39,227 bases of DNA, taken from NCBI GenBank assembly GCA_022775805.1, contig JALFKB010000032.1:1-39227 (forward strand). Reading direction: 5' to 3'. Positions 28,184 through 39,012 of this stretch are shown here, piece after piece (positions within the stretch are counted from its first letter, which is position 1; the number at the start of each line of letters is the position of its first letter). The notes under the pieces were generated by a model that had not been told where the DNA came from, did not search any database, and saw nothing but the letters and a program-made list of their open reading frames with translations. Source of the DNA: Clostridiales bacterium. Lineage in GTDB: Bacteria > Bacillota > Clostridia > Peptostreptococcales > Anaerovoracaceae. The translations under genes and the position numbers were made by a program.

Positions 28184-28444
28184 ATGGCAGTTGATAGAAA
28201 CCGCAGAAAGACATTAGTCGGCATGGTAACAAGTGACAAGATGGATAAGACAATCGTTGTAACTGTAGAAGACTTCGTAAGACATTCCCTTTATGGAAAA
28301 GCTGTAAAGAAGACCAAGAAGGTTAAGGCTCACGACGAAAACAACGAATGCGAAATCGGCGATAAAGTTAGAATTATGGAAACAAGACCTCTGTCAAAGG
28401 ACAAGAGATGGAGACTTGTGAACATCGTAGAGAAAGTTAAGTAA
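28184..28444 (+). CDS. rpsQ: 30S ribosomal protein S17
   Basis: [65 protein letters not shown]. Confidence 0.97.
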   Translation: MAVDRNRRKTLVGMVTSDKMDKTIVVTVEDFVRHSLYGKAVKKTKKVKAHDENNECEIGDKVRIMETRPLSKDKRWRLVNIVEKVK

Positions 28445-28457
28445 GGAGGCACCAGCA

Positions 28458-28826
28458 ATGATTCAGACTGAAACTAGATTAAAGGTTGCTGACAACTCCG
28501 GCGCTAAAGAGCTTCTGTGCATCCGTATCCTCGGTGGTACAAGCCGTCAGTATGCCAACATCGGTGACATTATCGTTTGTGCGGTAAAAGACGCTACACC
28601 TGGCGGAGTTGTTAAGAAGGGCGACGTTGTCAGAGCTGTTGTGGTTAGAACTAAGTCCGGTGCCAGAAGAGCAGACGGCAGCTATGTAAAGTTTGACCAG
28701 AACGCAGCAGTAATTATCAAGGACGACATGCAGCCTGTAGGAACTCGTATATTTGGACCTGTTGCCAGAGAACTGAGAGAAAAGGGCTTCATGAAGATCG
28801 TATCCCTTGCACCGGAAGTATTATAG
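28458..28826 (+). CDS. rplN: 50S ribosomal protein L14
   Basis: [50 protein letters not shown]. Confidence 0.98.
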   Translation: MIQTETRLKVADNSGAKELLCIRILGGTSRQYANIGDIIVCAVKDATPGGVVKKGDVVRAVVVRTKSGARRADGSYVKFDQNAAVIIKDDMQPVGTRIFGPVARELREKGFMKIVSLAPEVL

Positions 28827-28836
28827 GAGGTATCAA

Positions 28837-29142
28837 ATGAAAATCAGAAAAGATGATACAGTAATCGTACTTGCCGGAAAAGATAAGGGAAAAACCGGTA
28901 AGGTATTAAAGGCAATGCCGAAAGAAGGCAAGGTTATCGTAGAAGGCGTTAACATTCAGACAAAGCATCAGAAGCAGACTCAGAAGGCTCCTGCTGAAAT
29001 CAAGCACCAGGAAGGCCCAATTGATGTTTCAAACGTTATGTACTATGATACAAAGGCCAAGAAGGCAACAAGAATCGGCTACAAAGTAGAAGATGGCAAG
29101 AAGACCAGAATTGCTAAGGCAACTGGCAGCGAAATTGACTAA
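28837..29142 (+). CDS. rplX: 50S ribosomal protein L24
   Basis: [49 protein letters not shown] at 28837 with GGAGG upstream (the ORF-track start at 28807 is too long). Confidence 0.95.
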   Translation: MKIRKDDTVIVLAGKDKGKTGKVLKAMPKEGKVIVEGVNIQTKHQKQTQKAPAEIKHQEGPIDVSNVMYYDTKAKKATRIGYKVEDGKKTRIAKATGSEID

Positions 29143-29159
29143 GAAAGGAGGAGACGGTT

Positions 29160-29702
29160 TTGGCAGCAAGATTAAAGGAAATGTACAAAGAAAAAGTTTA
29201 TCCTGCTCTTAAGGAACAGTTTAACTATGATAACGTAATGATGATTCCTAAGCTCGAAAAGGTTACCCTGAACATGGGCCTTGGAGAAGCTAAGGAAAAC
29301 GCAAAGCTCCTGGAAGGTGCAGTAAATGAAATCGCGCTGATTACAGGACAGAGACCTGTAGTTACAAAGGCAAGAAAGTCAATTGCAAACTTCAAGGTTA
29401 GACAGGGAATGCCTGTTGGCGCCAAGGTTACACTCAGAGGCGACAGCATGTATGAATTCATCGACAAGCTTTTCAACATCGCTCTTCCGAGAGTAAGAGA
29501 CTTTAAGGGAGTAAGCAAGAACTCATTTGACGGTAGAGGAAACTACTCAATGGGTATCAAGGAACAGCTCATTTTCCCGGAAATCAACTATGATAAGGTT
29601 GATACAATCAAGGGTATGAACATTGTATTCACTACAACGGCTAAGACAGACGAAGAAGCTCAGGCTCTTCTGGCTGGACTGGGAATGCCGTTTGAGAAGT
29701 AA
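29160..29702 (+). CDS. rplE: 50S ribosomal protein L5 (TTG start)
   Basis: [40 protein letters not shown]...[34 protein letters not shown]. Confidence 0.97.
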   Translation: MAARLKEMYKEKVYPALKEQFNYDNVMMIPKLEKVTLNMGLGEAKENAKLLEGAVNEIALITGQRPVVTKARKSIANFKVRQGMPVGAKVTLRGDSMYEFIDKLFNIALPRVRDFKGVSKNSFDGRGNYSMGIKEQLIFPEINYDKVDTIKGMNIVFTTTAKTDEEAQALLAGLGMPFEK

Positions 29703-29718
29703 TATAGGAGGGAAATAA

Positions 29719-29904
29719 ATGGCTAAAACATCTCTTAAAGTAAAGCAGCAGAGAAAACCTAAGTATTCAACGCGTGCATATACAAGATGTAGAATCTGTG
29801 GAAGACCTCACTCAGTACTGAAGAAGTACGGCATCTGCAGAATCTGCTTCAGAGAGCTTGCTTACAAGGGCGAAATCCCTGGCGTTAGAAAGGCTAGCTG
29901 GTAA
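29719..29904 (+). CDS. rpsZ: 30S ribosomal protein S14, zinc type
   Basis: 61 aa; [38 protein letters not shown] with CxxC...CxxC. Confidence 0.96.
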   Translation: MAKTSLKVKQQRKPKYSTRAYTRCRICGRPHSVLKKYGICRICFRELAYKGEIPGVRKASW

Positions 29905-30123
29905 ATTCGTCTGCAGCCCCGGTGCTGCGTGCGAATGACAGGCGCCCGGCAGGGCGTCGCATACAGAAAGTTATCACATCTATTCGCTAAGTTGCGGTAA
30001 TCCGTCAAGCTGCCGGCAGACATTGCCGGATATGATGAGGCGGCGCACGATCCATCATGGGAAGCCGTAAGGCCGGGCATGAGGAGGAGTGCAGCAAAAC
30101 TGGCGGAGGAAGGAGAAACAGAA
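29905..30123 (+). promoter_or_regulatory. ~219-nt hairpin-rich intercistronic region between rpsZ and rpsH
   Basis: Hairpins: ATTCG-tct-GCAGC-cccggt-GCTGC-gtg-CGAAT (29905-29936), CGCCC-ggca-GGGCG, CCGGCA-gacat-TGCCGG (30013-30029), ATGATG...CATCAT (30032-30058), GCC-GTAA-GGC. Confidence 0.6.
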
Positions 30124-30522
30124 ATGACAATGACAGATCCAATTGCGGATATGCTGACAAGAATCAGAAATGCAAATACCGCAGGACATCCTACAGTTGA
30201 AATTCCTGCTTCAAAGATGAAGAAGTCAATCGCAGGAATTCTGAAGGAAGAAGGTTACATCGAAGATTTCGAAGTAATCGAAGACAACAAGCAGGGCATC
30301 ATCAAGGTTACTATGAAGTATGGTGCTGACAAGGAAAGAGTTATCAGCGGAATCAAGAAGATTTCAAAGCCTGGACTCAAGACTTATGCAAAGGCAAACG
30401 ACATTCCTAAGGTTCTTGGCGGACTGGGAATCGCTATCATCTCAACATCAAAGGGAATCGTAAGCGACAAGGAAGCCAGAAAGCTTGGAATCGGCGGCGA
30501 AGTAATTTGTTACGTATGGTAG
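30124..30522 (+). CDS. rpsH: 30S ribosomal protein S8
   Basis: [46 protein letters not shown]...[27 protein letters not shown]; internal ATG at 30124 preferred. Confidence 0.96.
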   Translation: MTMTDPIADMLTRIRNANTAGHPTVEIPASKMKKSIAGILKEEGYIEDFEVIEDNKQGIIKVTMKYGADKERVISGIKKISKPGLKTYAKANDIPKVLGGLGIAIISTSKGIVSDKEARKLGIGGEVICYVW

Positions 30523-30534
30523 GAGGTATACAGA

Positions 30535-31077
30535 ATGTCAAGAATAGGATTTAAGACAATTGCAATTCCTGCCGGCGTAGAAATCAAAGTAGATGGAAAC
30601 GTTGTTTCCGTTAAAGGCCCTAAGGGCGAGCTGCAGGAAAGAATCAGCGACCTGCTTTCAGTTGAAATCAATGACGGCGTTCTCGAAGTAAAGAGAAGCT
30701 GCGACAAGCCTGAAGACAGAGCACAGCACGGACTGGCCAGAACACTGATCAACAACATGGTTATCGGAGTAACTGAAGGCTATCAGAAGAAGCTTCAGCT
30801 GGTAGGTGTAGGATACAAGGCAGAGAAGAAGGGTTCAACTCTGGTTATGAACCTGGGATACTCACATCCGATTGAAATGCCGGATCCTGAAGGCATTGAG
30901 ACAGAATGTCCGGATGCAACAACAGTAATCGTTAAAGGCATAAACAAAGCACTGGTTGGAAACTACGCTGCGAACATCAGAGCCTGGAGAAAGCCTGAAC
31001 CTTACAAGGGCAAGGGAATCAAGTACGAAGGCGAACAGATCCGCAGAAAAGAAGGCAAGACCGGAGTTGCAGGTTAA
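30535..31077 (+). CDS. rplF: 50S ribosomal protein L6
   Basis: MSRIGFKTIAIPAGVEIKVDGNVVSVKGPKGEL...GVGYKAEKKGSTLVMNLGYSHP...KPEPYKGKGIKYEGE. Confidence 0.97.
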   Translation: MSRIGFKTIAIPAGVEIKVDGNVVSVKGPKGELQERISDLLSVEINDGVLEVKRSCDKPEDRAQHGLARTLINNMVIGVTEGYQKKLQLVGVGYKAEKKGSTLVMNLGYSHPIEMPDPEGIETECPDATTVIVKGINKALVGNYAANIRAWRKPEPYKGKGIKYEGEQIRRKEGKTGVAG

Positions 31078-31095
31078 AGAAAGGAGTAAAGCATT

Positions 31096-31461
31096 ATGGC
31101 TAAAGGAAGCAGAAATGACAAGCGCATTGTTAGACATGCAAGAATCAGAAAAAACCTTAGCGGAACTCCTGAGATGCCTAGACTTTGCGTTTTCAGAAGC
31201 AGCAAGAACATTTTCGCTCAGATTATTGACGACGTAAATGGAGTAACACTTGTTTCTGCATCAACAATTGATAAAGAATTAAAGGCCGACATCAAGTACG
31301 GCGGCAACAAGGAAGCTGCAAAGGCAGTAGGAGAAGCTATCGCAAAGAGAGCACTGGCAAAGGGAATCGAAGCAGTTTGCTTTGACAGAGGCGGATTCCT
31401 CTATCACGGAAGAGTGAAGGAACTGGCTGACGGTGCTCGTGAAGCAGGATTGAAATTTTAA
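31096..31461 (+). CDS. rplR: 50S ribosomal protein L18
   Basis: [46 protein letters not shown]...[26 protein letters not shown]. Confidence 0.97.
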   Translation: MAKGSRNDKRIVRHARIRKNLSGTPEMPRLCVFRSSKNIFAQIIDDVNGVTLVSASTIDKELKADIKYGGNKEAAKAVGEAIAKRALAKGIEAVCFDRGGFLYHGRVKELADGAREAGLKF

Positions 31462-31478
31462 CGGGAGGTAACAACAAG

Positions 31479-31982
31479 ATGAGAAATGCTTTAGACGCAT
31501 CAAAGCTGGAATTAACTGAAACAATAGTTAATATCAGACGTGTTGCTAAAACCGTTAAAGGCGGTAGAAACATGAGATTTTCCGTAACAGTAGTTGTTGG
31601 CGACGGTGAAGGTCATGTAGGCGTTGGCCTCGGCAAGGCTCTGGAAATTCCGGAAGCAGTAAGAAAAGCAACAGAAGATGCTAAGAAAAACATAATTACA
31701 GTTCCTACAGTAGGAACAACAATTCCTCACAGACAGCTTGGCGTATTCGGCGCAGGAAGAGTTCTTCTCATGCCGGCTGCTCCTGGTACAGGCGTTATCG
31801 CAGGTTCATCAGTTCGTACTGTTCTGGAAGCTGCAGGCGTTAAGGATATCAGAGCCAAGTCAATCGGTTCAAACAACACCGGAAACATGGCATATGCTAC
31901 AATCGAGGGACTCAAGAGCCTGATGACTGTAGAAGAGGTTGCCAGAAGAAGAGGAAAGACTAAGGAAGAAATCTTAGGATAA
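31479..31982 (+). CDS. rpsE: 30S ribosomal protein S5
   Basis: [51 protein letters not shown]. Confidence 0.97.
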   Translation: MRNALDASKLELTETIVNIRRVAKTVKGGRNMRFSVTVVVGDGEGHVGVGLGKALEIPEAVRKATEDAKKNIITVPTVGTTIPHRQLGVFGAGRVLLMPAAPGTGVIAGSSVRTVLEAAGVKDIRAKSIGSNNTGNMAYATIEGLKSLMTVEEVARRRGKTKEEILG

Positions 31983-31995
31983 GGAGGAAGTAATA

Positions 31996-32178
31996 ATGGC
32001 AAAGATGATTAAAGTCACTTTAACAAAGAGTGTTATTGGCGCTTCCCCTAAACAGAAAAAAGTAGTAGAAGCGTTAGGACTTAAGAAGATGCACCAGTCA
32101 GTTGAACTGGTTGATTCTCCTGTAACAAGAGGAGCAATCAGCAAGGTTCCGCATCTCTTAACTGTAGAAGAGTTATAA
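31996..32178 (+). CDS. rpmD: 50S ribosomal protein L30
   Basis: [60 protein letters not shown]. Confidence 0.96.
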   Translation: MAKMIKVTLTKSVIGASPKQKKVVEALGLKKMHQSVELVDSPVTRGAISKVPHLLTVEEL

Positions 32179-32198
32179 GACAGGAGGTGCAAAGGTAA

Positions 32199-32639
32199 AT
32201 GAAACTGCATGAATTAAGAGCAGTTCCGGGCGCAACCAGAGCTCCAAAGAGAAAGGGACGCGGTACAGGAACTGGAAACGGTACAACAGCTGGTAGAGGT
32301 ATGAACGGACAGAAGTCCAGATCAGGCGGCGGCGTAAGACTCGGTTTCGAAGGTGGTCAGATGCCTCTGTACAGAAGAATCCCTAAGAGAGGATTTACTA
32401 ACATCTGGGGAACAGAATACACAGTTCTCAATGTTAGCGACTTAAACAGATTTGAAGCTGGCAGCACAGTAACACCTGAGACCCTCAAGGAAGCTGGACT
32501 TGCCAAGCAGGTTAAGGACGGCATAAAGATTCTCGGCGGCGGAGACCTGGAAAAGGGACTGACAGTTCAGGCTAACAAGTTCAGCAAGACTGCTGTTGAG
32601 AAAATTGAAGCTGCCGGAGGAAAGGCAGAGGTGATCTAA
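32199..32639 (+). CDS. rplO: 50S ribosomal protein L15
   Basis: [45 protein letters not shown]. Confidence 0.97.
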   Translation: MKLHELRAVPGATRAPKRKGRGTGTGNGTTAGRGMNGQKSRSGGGVRLGFEGGQMPLYRRIPKRGFTNIWGTEYTVLNVSDLNRFEAGSTVTPETLKEAGLAKQVKDGIKILGGGDLEKGLTVQANKFSKTAVEKIEAAGGKAEVI

Positions 32640-33922
32640 TGGAGATGCTTAGAACAGTTTCAAAGGCCTGGAACATTCCGGACATAAGAAAGAAGATTAT
32701 CTTCACCCTTTGCATGCTGGTAATCTTCAGAATCGGAGCTCAGATTCCGGTTCCCGGAATGAACAGAGATGTGCTTGCACAGACCTTTGACAGCGATACA
32801 GGACTTTTTGCCCTGTTTGATCTGTTCTCGGGAGGTTCATTCAGCAACTTTACAATATTCGCGCTGAGTATCACACCTTACATCACAGCATCCATCATTC
32901 TCCAGCTCCTGACAATTGCCATTCCGGCACTGGAAAGGCTGTCAAGAGAGGGTCAGGAAGGAAGAAAAAAGATTGCACAGTACACCAGATATCTCACAGT
33001 GGCGCTGGCAGTTGTTCAGGCAATAGGCGTTACTATCGGTCTGTTCAGACAGGCTCTGGTATCAACTGATGTATTTTCAATCATCGTAATCGTGCTCGTT
33101 CTCACAGCAGGTACAGCGTTCCTGATGTGGCTGGGCGAACAGATTAACGACAAGGGAATTGGAAACGGCATATCACTGATAATTTTCGCAGGAATCGTAT
33201 GCAGACTGCCGTCTGCATGTGAGGAAATGTGGAACAAGCTTATGGACGGAACAATGAGCGTTGTAACACTCATCGTATTCCTTCTGTTCTGCGGAGCGGT
33301 AATCGTGGGAATCATCCTGGTTCAGCAGGGTCAGAGAAGAATCCCGGTTCAGTATGCCAAGAGAGTTGTAGGCCGTAAGATGTACGGCGGACAGTCCACA
33401 CATATTCCGCTTAAGGTTAACCAGGCAGGAGTTATTCCGGTAATTTTCGCCATGGCTTTCCTGCAGTTCCCGCTGACCATAACGTACTTCATGAACGCAC
33501 AGGGTGCAGCTGCACAGTGGATAGAAAAGTGGCTGGCTCCTACGGGAACACCTGGTGTGTGGGTGTATGCGGCATTTAATGCAGTGCTGATTATTTTCTT
33601 CACATACTTCTATACTTCAGTAACATTCAACCCACTTGAGGTTGCCTCAAATCTTAAGGCAAACGGCGGGTTCATCCCTGGTATCAGACCGGGAAAGACA
33701 ACGGTTGAATATCTGAACAAAGTAATGACAAGAATCACTTTTGTGGGAGCGATATTCCTTGCACTGGTGGCAATCCTTCCTACAATCGTGAGCCAGCTGG
33801 GAGGACTTTCCTTCCACTTTGGCGGAACATCGCTGCTGATTGCAGTTGGTGTTGCTCTGGATACAATGAAACAGCTTGAGAACCAGATGGTAATGAGAAA
33901 CTACTCAGGCTTCCTGAAGTAG
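32639..33922 (+). CDS. secY: Protein translocase subunit SecY
   Basis: [38 protein letters not shown]...[34 protein letters not shown]. Confidence 0.98.
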   Translation: MEMLRTVSKAWNIPDIRKKIIFTLCMLVIFRIGAQIPVPGMNRDVLAQTFDSDTGLFALFDLFSGGSFSNFTIFALSITPYITASIILQLLTIAIPALERLSREGQEGRKKIAQYTRYLTVALAVVQAIGVTIGLFRQALVSTDVFSIIVIVLVLTAGTAFLMWLGEQINDKGIGNGISLIIFAGIVCRLPSACEEMWNKLMDGTMSVVTLIVFLLFCGAVIVGIILVQQGQRRIPVQYAKRVVGRKMYGGQSTHIPLKVNQAGVIPVIFAMAFLQFPLTITYFMNAQGAAAQWIEKWLAPTGTPGVWVYAAFNAVLIIFFTYFYTSVTFNPLEVASNLKANGGFIPGIRPGKTTVEYLNKVMTRITFVGAIFLALVAILPTIVSQLGGLSFHFGGTSLLIAVGVALDTMKQLENQMVMRNYSGFLK

Positions 33923-33947
33923 AAACTTATTAAGAGAGGAGATAGAA

Positions 33948-34592
33948 ATGAACTTAATTTTATTAGGCCCTCCGGGAGCAGGCAAAGGCACCCAGGCCGC
34001 AAAGATTATTGAGAAATACAATATTCCTCATATCTCAACAGGCGACATTTTCAGAGAAAACATAAAGAACGGAACTGAACTCGGCAAGAAGGCACAGGAG
34101 TACATGAATGCCGGTCAGCTTGTTCCGGATGAACTCGTAGTAGAAATCGCAACAGACAGACTCACAAAGGACGACTGCAAGGACGGATTCCTTCTGGACG
34201 GATTTCCTAGAACAGTATTTCAGGCTGAGGCCCTGGACAAGTTCCTGGCTGAAAGAGGAAGCAGGATTGACAACGTTCTGGACATCGATGTTAACAGAGA
34301 GGAACTGATGATCAGACTTACAGGCAGAAGAGTCTGCTCAAAGTGCGGAGCATCATTCCACATTGTAAACATCCCTCCAAAGCAGGAAGGCATATGCGAT
34401 GTCTGCGGAGCAGAACTGATTCAGAGAAAAGATGATAACGAAGAAACAGCTGCTAACAGAATCGAGGTTTACAACAAGGAAACCAAGCCTCTCATAGATT
34501 ACTATGAAAAGGCCGGCAATATTTCCCATATTGACGGCACAACAGGTTTGGAAAACGTATTTAATGCAATAGTTGGCATATTAGGTGAGTAG
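33948..34592 (+). CDS. adk: Adenylate kinase (zinc-binding lid type)
   Basis: [46 protein letters not shown]; lid CSKCGASFH...CDVCG. Confidence 0.98.
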   Translation: MNLILLGPPGAGKGTQAAKIIEKYNIPHISTGDIFRENIKNGTELGKKAQEYMNAGQLVPDELVVEIATDRLTKDDCKDGFLLDGFPRTVFQAEALDKFLAERGSRIDNVLDIDVNREELMIRLTGRRVCSKCGASFHIVNIPPKQEGICDVCGAELIQRKDDNEETAANRIEVYNKETKPLIDYYEKAGNISHIDGTTGLENVFNAIVGILGE

Positions 34593-34594
34593 GC

Positions 34595-35347
34595 ATGATC
34601 ATTATCAAATCTGATTCAGAAATTGATTTAATGAGAGAATCGGGCAAGGTGACTGGATTCATACTCAAGGAACTTGAAAACATCATCAGGCCCGGCCTAT
34701 CTACGGCCGATATTGACAGATTTGTTGAGAAGACAATTCGCGGGGCCGGAATGATTCCATCCTTCAAAGGATACGGAGGATTCCCGGCCAGTGCGTGTGT
34801 CTCAATCAACGATGAAGTTGTTCATGGGATTCCCGACAAGAAAAGAATTCTGAGAGAAGGAGACATTGTCAGCGTTGATGTGGGATCTACCTACAAAGGA
34901 TACGTCAGCGACGCCGCCAGAACCTACCCTGTGGGTGAGGTCAGCGATGTGGCAAGACATCTGATGGAGGCAACACGAGACAGCTTTTTCGCAGGTCTTG
35001 AATACTGCAAAGTCGGCTGCAGGCTGTCAGATATCTCCCATGCAATTCAGCAGTCTGCTGAAGGCGAAGGCTTCAGCGTAATCAGAGACTTCGTCGGTCA
35101 CGGCGTGGGACAGAACATGCACGAAGACCCTCAGATTCCTAATTTCGGCAAAGCCGGAAGAGGACCGAGACTGGCAAAGGGAATGGTATTTGCCATTGAA
35201 CCAATGATCTGTGAGGGAACGTACGATGTTAGAACGTTATCCAATGACTGGACAGTTGTCACACTTGACGGCAAGCTGTCTGCCCATTATGAAAATACTG
35301 TAGTTATTACCGATGGTGAGCCGGAGCTGCTCACTCTGGGCGAATAG
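34595..35347 (+). CDS. map: Type I methionine aminopeptidase
   Basis: GYGGFPASACVSINDEVVHGIPDKKRILREGDIVSVDVGSTYKGYVSDAARTYPVG...GHGVGQNMHEDPQIPNFG. Confidence 0.97.
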   Translation: MIIIKSDSEIDLMRESGKVTGFILKELENIIRPGLSTADIDRFVEKTIRGAGMIPSFKGYGGFPASACVSINDEVVHGIPDKKRILREGDIVSVDVGSTYKGYVSDAARTYPVGEVSDVARHLMEATRDSFFAGLEYCKVGCRLSDISHAIQQSAEGEGFSVIRDFVGHGVGQNMHEDPQIPNFGKAGRGPRLAKGMVFAIEPMICEGTYDVRTLSNDWTVVTLDGKLSAHYENTVVITDGEPELLTLGE

Positions 35348-35374
35348 CCCCGAATATAGCGAGGTGTAGAGAGT

Positions 35375-35596
35375 ATGGCAAAGAAAGATGTCATAGAAGC
35401 TGAAGGCGTTGTTGTAGAAGCACAGCCAAACGCAATGTTCGTAGTAGAACTTGAAACCGGTCATAAGGTGCTTGCACATGTATCCGGTAAGATAAGAACA
35501 AACTATATCAGAATTATTCCGGGAGATAAGGTAAAGGTGGAGCTTTCACCGTATGACCTGACCCGGGGAAGAATCACATGGAGAGGCAAAGCATAA
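35375..35596 (+). CDS. infA: Translation initiation factor IF-1
   Basis: [73 protein letters not shown]. Confidence 0.96.
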   Translation: MAKKDVIEAEGVVVEAQPNAMFVVELETGHKVLAHVSGKIRTNYIRIIPGDKVKVELSPYDLTRGRITWRGKA

Positions 35597-35608
35597 GGAG
35601 GAAACAAA

Positions 35609-35722
35609 ATGAAAGTAAGAGCTTCCGTAAAGCCTATGTGCGAAAAATGCAAGATAATCAAGAGAAAAGGAAAAGTAATGGTTATCTGCGAAAATCCTAA
35701 GCATAAGCAGAAGCAGGGCTAA
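35609..35722 (+). CDS. rpmJ: 50S ribosomal protein L36 (not in the supplied ORF track)
   Basis: ATG after [44 protein letters not shown]. Confidence 0.95.
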   Translation: MKVRASVKPMCEKCKIIKRKGKVMVICENPKHKQKQG

Positions 35723-35817
35723 TTAATTATCACTTATTTTAGAACATCCCGTTTATATTATGCTCCGGGCAGGTAAGAGCCCGGGTGCGTGACGGAAGAT
35801 GGGAACAGGAGGAAAAT
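35723..35817 (+). promoter_or_regulatory. Leader-like region upstream of rpsM (alpha-operon position)
   Basis: CCGGGC-aggtaaga-GCCCGG hairpin (35765-35784); possible weak promoter TTATTT-16-TATTAT (35734-35761). Confidence 0.45.
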
Positions 35818-36186
35818 ATGGCTCGTATAGCCGGTGTAGACTTACCAAACGAAAAAAGAATCGAAGCTGGCCTTACCTACATCTATGGTATTGGTTGGAC
35901 AACTTCCAGAGAAATTCTGGAAAAGACCGGAATCAACCCTTCAACAAGAGTTAAGGACCTCACTGAAGAGGAAGCCGGTAAAATCAGAAAGGTTATCGAA
36001 AACGATTACATGGTAGAAGGTGATCTGAGAAGAGACGTATCCATGAACATCAAAAGACTCATGGAAATCGGCTGCTACAGAGGTATCAGACACAGAAGAG
36101 GTCTGCCTGTAAGAGGACAGAAAACCAAGACTAACGCAAGAACTCGCAAGGGTCCTAAGAAGACCGTTGGAAGAAAGAAGAAGTAA
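35818..36186 (+). CDS. rpsM: 30S ribosomal protein S13
   Basis: [52 protein letters not shown]; start 35818 after AGGAGG. Confidence 0.97.
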   Translation: MARIAGVDLPNEKRIEAGLTYIYGIGWTTSREILEKTGINPSTRVKDLTEEEAGKIRKVIENDYMVEGDLRRDVSMNIKRLMEIGCYRGIRHRRGLPVRGQKTKTNARTRKGPKKTVGRKKK

Positions 36187-36201
36187 AGGAGGTAGAGTAA
36201 T

Positions 36202-36600
36202 ATGGCTAAAGCTGCTAAGAAAGCTGTTAGAAAAAAGAGAAAAGAACGTAAGAACGTTGAAAAAGGTCAGGCTCATATTCAGGCTACCTTTAACAATACA
36301 TTAGTTACTCTGACAGATATGGCAGGTAACGCACTTTCATGGTCAAGCGCAGGTTCACTGGGCTTCAGAGGATCAAGAAAGTCAACACCGTTTGCTGCAC
36401 AGTCCGCTGCAGAAGAAGCTGCAAAGGGAGCTATGGAGCACGGTCTTAAAACAGTTGAAGTATACGTAAAGGGTCCGGGATCCGGCAGAGAAGCTGCTAT
36501 CAGAGCTCTTCAGACTGCAGGTCTCGAAGTAACCATGATTAAGGATATCACACCGATTCCTCATAATGGATGCAGACCGCCGAAGCGTAGAAGAGTCTGA
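36202..36600 (+). CDS. rpsK: 30S ribosomal protein S11
   Basis: [46 protein letters not shown]. Confidence 0.97.
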   Translation: MAKAAKKAVRKKRKERKNVEKGQAHIQATFNNTLVTLTDMAGNALSWSSAGSLGFRGSRKSTPFAAQSAAEEAAKGAMEHGLKTVEVYVKGPGSGREAAIRALQTAGLEVTMIKDITPIPHNGCRPPKRRRV

Positions 36601-36618
36601 TAGAAGGGAGGATAACAA

Positions 36619-37239
36619 ATGGCAAGATATACAGACGCTAACTGCAGACTTTGCAGAAGAGAAGGACAGAAGCTCTTCCTTAAGGGCGACAGATGTTACA
36701 GCACAAAGTGTGCCATGGAAAGAAGAGGTTATGCTCCCGGACAGCATGGACAGGGAAGATCAAAGGCTTCAGACTATGCACTCCAGCTGAGAGAAAAGCA
36801 GAAGACTAAGAGATTCTACGGACTGCAGGAAACTCAGTTCAGAAATCTCTTTGACAAGGCTGACAGAAAGTCAGGTATCACAGGTGAAAACCTGCTGATT
36901 ATGCTGGAAACAAGACTTGACAACGTGGTATTCAGACTGGGATTCGCTTCATCAAGAAAGGAAGCAAGACAGCTGGTTAACCACGGACACTTTACTGTAA
37001 ACGGCAAGAAGGTAAACATCCCATCATACACAGTTAAGCCTGGCGATGTTATCAAGGTTAAGGAAAAGAGCACCAACTCTCCTAAGTTCAAGGAAGTAAA
37101 GGAAATGACTATCACAGTTCCTGAATGGGTATCAGTTGACGTTGAGAAGCTGGAAGGAAAGGTTCTTTCAGTTCCTACAAGAGAACAGATTGACACACCT
37201 GTTGCAGAACACCTTATCGTCGAACTGTACTCAAAATAA
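36619..37239 (+). CDS. rpsD: 30S ribosomal protein S4
   Basis: [26 protein letters not shown]...[19 protein letters not shown]...[38 protein letters not shown]. Confidence 0.97.
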   Translation: MARYTDANCRLCRREGQKLFLKGDRCYSTKCAMERRGYAPGQHGQGRSKASDYALQLREKQKTKRFYGLQETQFRNLFDKADRKSGITGENLLIMLETRLDNVVFRLGFASSRKEARQLVNHGHFTVNGKKVNIPSYTVKPGDVIKVKEKSTNSPKFKEVKEMTITVPEWVSVDVEKLEGKVLSVPTREQIDTPVAEHLIVELYSK

Positions 37240-37310
37240 TGTACTGTCAAGCTCGTAAATCAAAGGCGGATTGCTTTTGCATGATGCCTATATAAAAGGG
37301 AGGGTTAAAC

Positions 37311-38258
37311 GTGATAGAAATTGAAAAACCAACAATCGAATGTGTATATTCAAACGATGATCCGAATTACGGAAAGTTTGTTGTGGAACCCCTTGAAAGA
37401 GGTTACGGAACAACACTGGGAAATTCTCTGAGAAGAATTCTGCTCAGCTCACTCCCGGGCGTGGCTGTCACATCAGTTAAGATTGATGGCATCCTTCACG
37501 AGTTTTCAACCATTCCGGGTGTCAAGGAAGATGTTACTGAAATCATCCTGAACCTGAAAAAGCTTGCAGTAAGACTGACAGGCGAAAACGAAAAGAGAGT
37601 GGTTATTAACGAGGTAGGACCGAAGGAAGTAACTGCAGCTGATATTATCAAGGATTCAGATATTGAAATTTTCAATCCGGAACTGCACATTGCGACCCTC
37701 GACGAGGACACAACACTCGTTATGGAAATCAACCTTGCAAGAGGCAGAGGCTATGTACCTGCTGAAATGAACAAGGATGAGAACACACTGATTTCCATGA
37801 TCCCGACAGATTCAATTTTCACGCCTGTAAGAAAGTGCAACTTCACTGTTGAAAATACAAGAGTTGGACAGGTTACAGACTATGACAAGCTGATTCTTGA
37901 AATCTGGACAGACGGATCCATTACACCAAGTGAAGGCGTTTCAATTGGTGCTAAAATCATGCAGGAACATTTGAAGCTGTTCGTTGACCTCAACGACTCG
38001 GCAGAGGGCATGGATATTCTGGTTGAGAAACCAGGCAATCCTGCTACTCAGGCGCTGGAGATGACTATCGAAGAGCTTGAACTCTCGGTAAGATCATTCA
38101 ACTGTCTGAAGAGAGCGGCAATCAACACAGTTGAAGAGCTGACAATGAAGAGCGAAGAAGACATGATGAAGGTTAGAAACCTTGGTAAGAAGTCACTGGA
38201 TGAAGTTAAACACAAGCTGGAAGAACTTGGCCTGAGTTTAAGAGAAAGTGACGAATAA
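37311..38258 (+). CDS. rpoA: RNA polymerase alpha subunit (GTG start)
   Basis: [62 protein letters not shown]-terminal [23 protein letters not shown]. Confidence 0.98.
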   Translation: MIEIEKPTIECVYSNDDPNYGKFVVEPLERGYGTTLGNSLRRILLSSLPGVAVTSVKIDGILHEFSTIPGVKEDVTEIILNLKKLAVRLTGENEKRVVINEVGPKEVTAADIIKDSDIEIFNPELHIATLDEDTTLVMEINLARGRGYVPAEMNKDENTLISMIPTDSIFTPVRKCNFTVENTRVGQVTDYDKLILEIWTDGSITPSEGVSIGAKIMQEHLKLFVDLNDSAEGMDILVEKPGNPATQALEMTIEELELSVRSFNCLKRAAINTVEELTMKSEEDMMKVRNLGKKSLDEVKHKLEELGLSLRESDE

Positions 38259-38307
38259 CTGAAATACGTGCCTCGGCACGGAAATAATTAACAGGAGGAA
38301 AGCAGAA

Positions 38308-38649
38308 ATGCCAGGATACAGAAAATTAGGCAGAGATTCAGCTCATAGAAAAGCTATGCTGAGAAATCTGGTAACTGACCTGCTTAGAGAAGGCAGAATC
38401 CAGACAACTGAATTCAGAGCTAAGGAAGCCAGAAGACAGGCTGAGAAGATGATTACGCTGGGTAAGCGCGGTGATCTCCACGCCAGAAGACAGGCTATGG
38501 CTTACATCTATGATGAATCAGTAGTAACTAAGTTATTTGAAGAAATCGCACCTAAGTATGCGGACCGTCAGGGCGGATACACAAGAATTCTGAAGCTTGG
38601 ACCTCGTAGAGGCGACGCTGCAGAAGTAGTATTCCTCGAATTGGTTTAA
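38308..38649 (+). CDS. rplQ: 50S ribosomal protein L17
   Basis: [63 protein letters not shown]. Confidence 0.97.
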   Translation: MPGYRKLGRDSAHRKAMLRNLVTDLLREGRIQTTEFRAKEARRQAEKMITLGKRGDLHARRQAMAYIYDESVVTKLFEEIAPKYADRQGGYTRILKLGPRRGDAAEVVFLELV

Positions 38650-38671
38650 TTTCGGGATAACTAAAAAATAT

Positions 38672-38708
38672 GCTGCTGCACTACGTTGACAGTGCAGCAG
38701 CTTTTTTT
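38672..38708 (+). terminator. Rho-independent terminator of the ribosomal super-operon
   Basis: GCTGCTGCACT (38672-38682) - acgttgac - AGTGCAGCAGC (38691-38701) followed by TTTTTTT. Confidence 0.93.
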
Positions 38709-38713
38709 ATTTC

Positions 38714-38911
38714 CCGGGGTGCCGGTTGCCGGGGAAGCTTCGTCCTCGTCACCCGCAATGAGCCGCGCTCATTCGCAGCTCGCGGAAGGTCAGCAAAACT
38801 CGCGCCGGTGCGCTCAAACATTGCTGACCTTTAGCCGCTCCCCATGCTCATTTCGCTGGTCATTGCAGGGGCTCCTGCGGAAAGCGCTTCTCCCGGCACC
38901 CGGCACCCCGG
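38714..38911. repeat. ~198-bp GC-rich imperfect palindrome
   Basis: Outer arms CCGGGGTGCCGGTTGCCGGG / CCCGGCACCCGGCACCCCGG; inner arms AAGGTCAGCAA (38786-38796) / TTGCTGACCTT (38821-38831); partial complementarity in between. Confidence 0.75.
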
Positions 38912-39012
38912 CAAACACAAAAGCTGCAATGACGATGCAGTGCAGCAGCAGCGAGCGATGAAGAGCTGGAAACAATTGAAAGCGATGGAATAAATAGACG
39001 CGTTATCAGATA

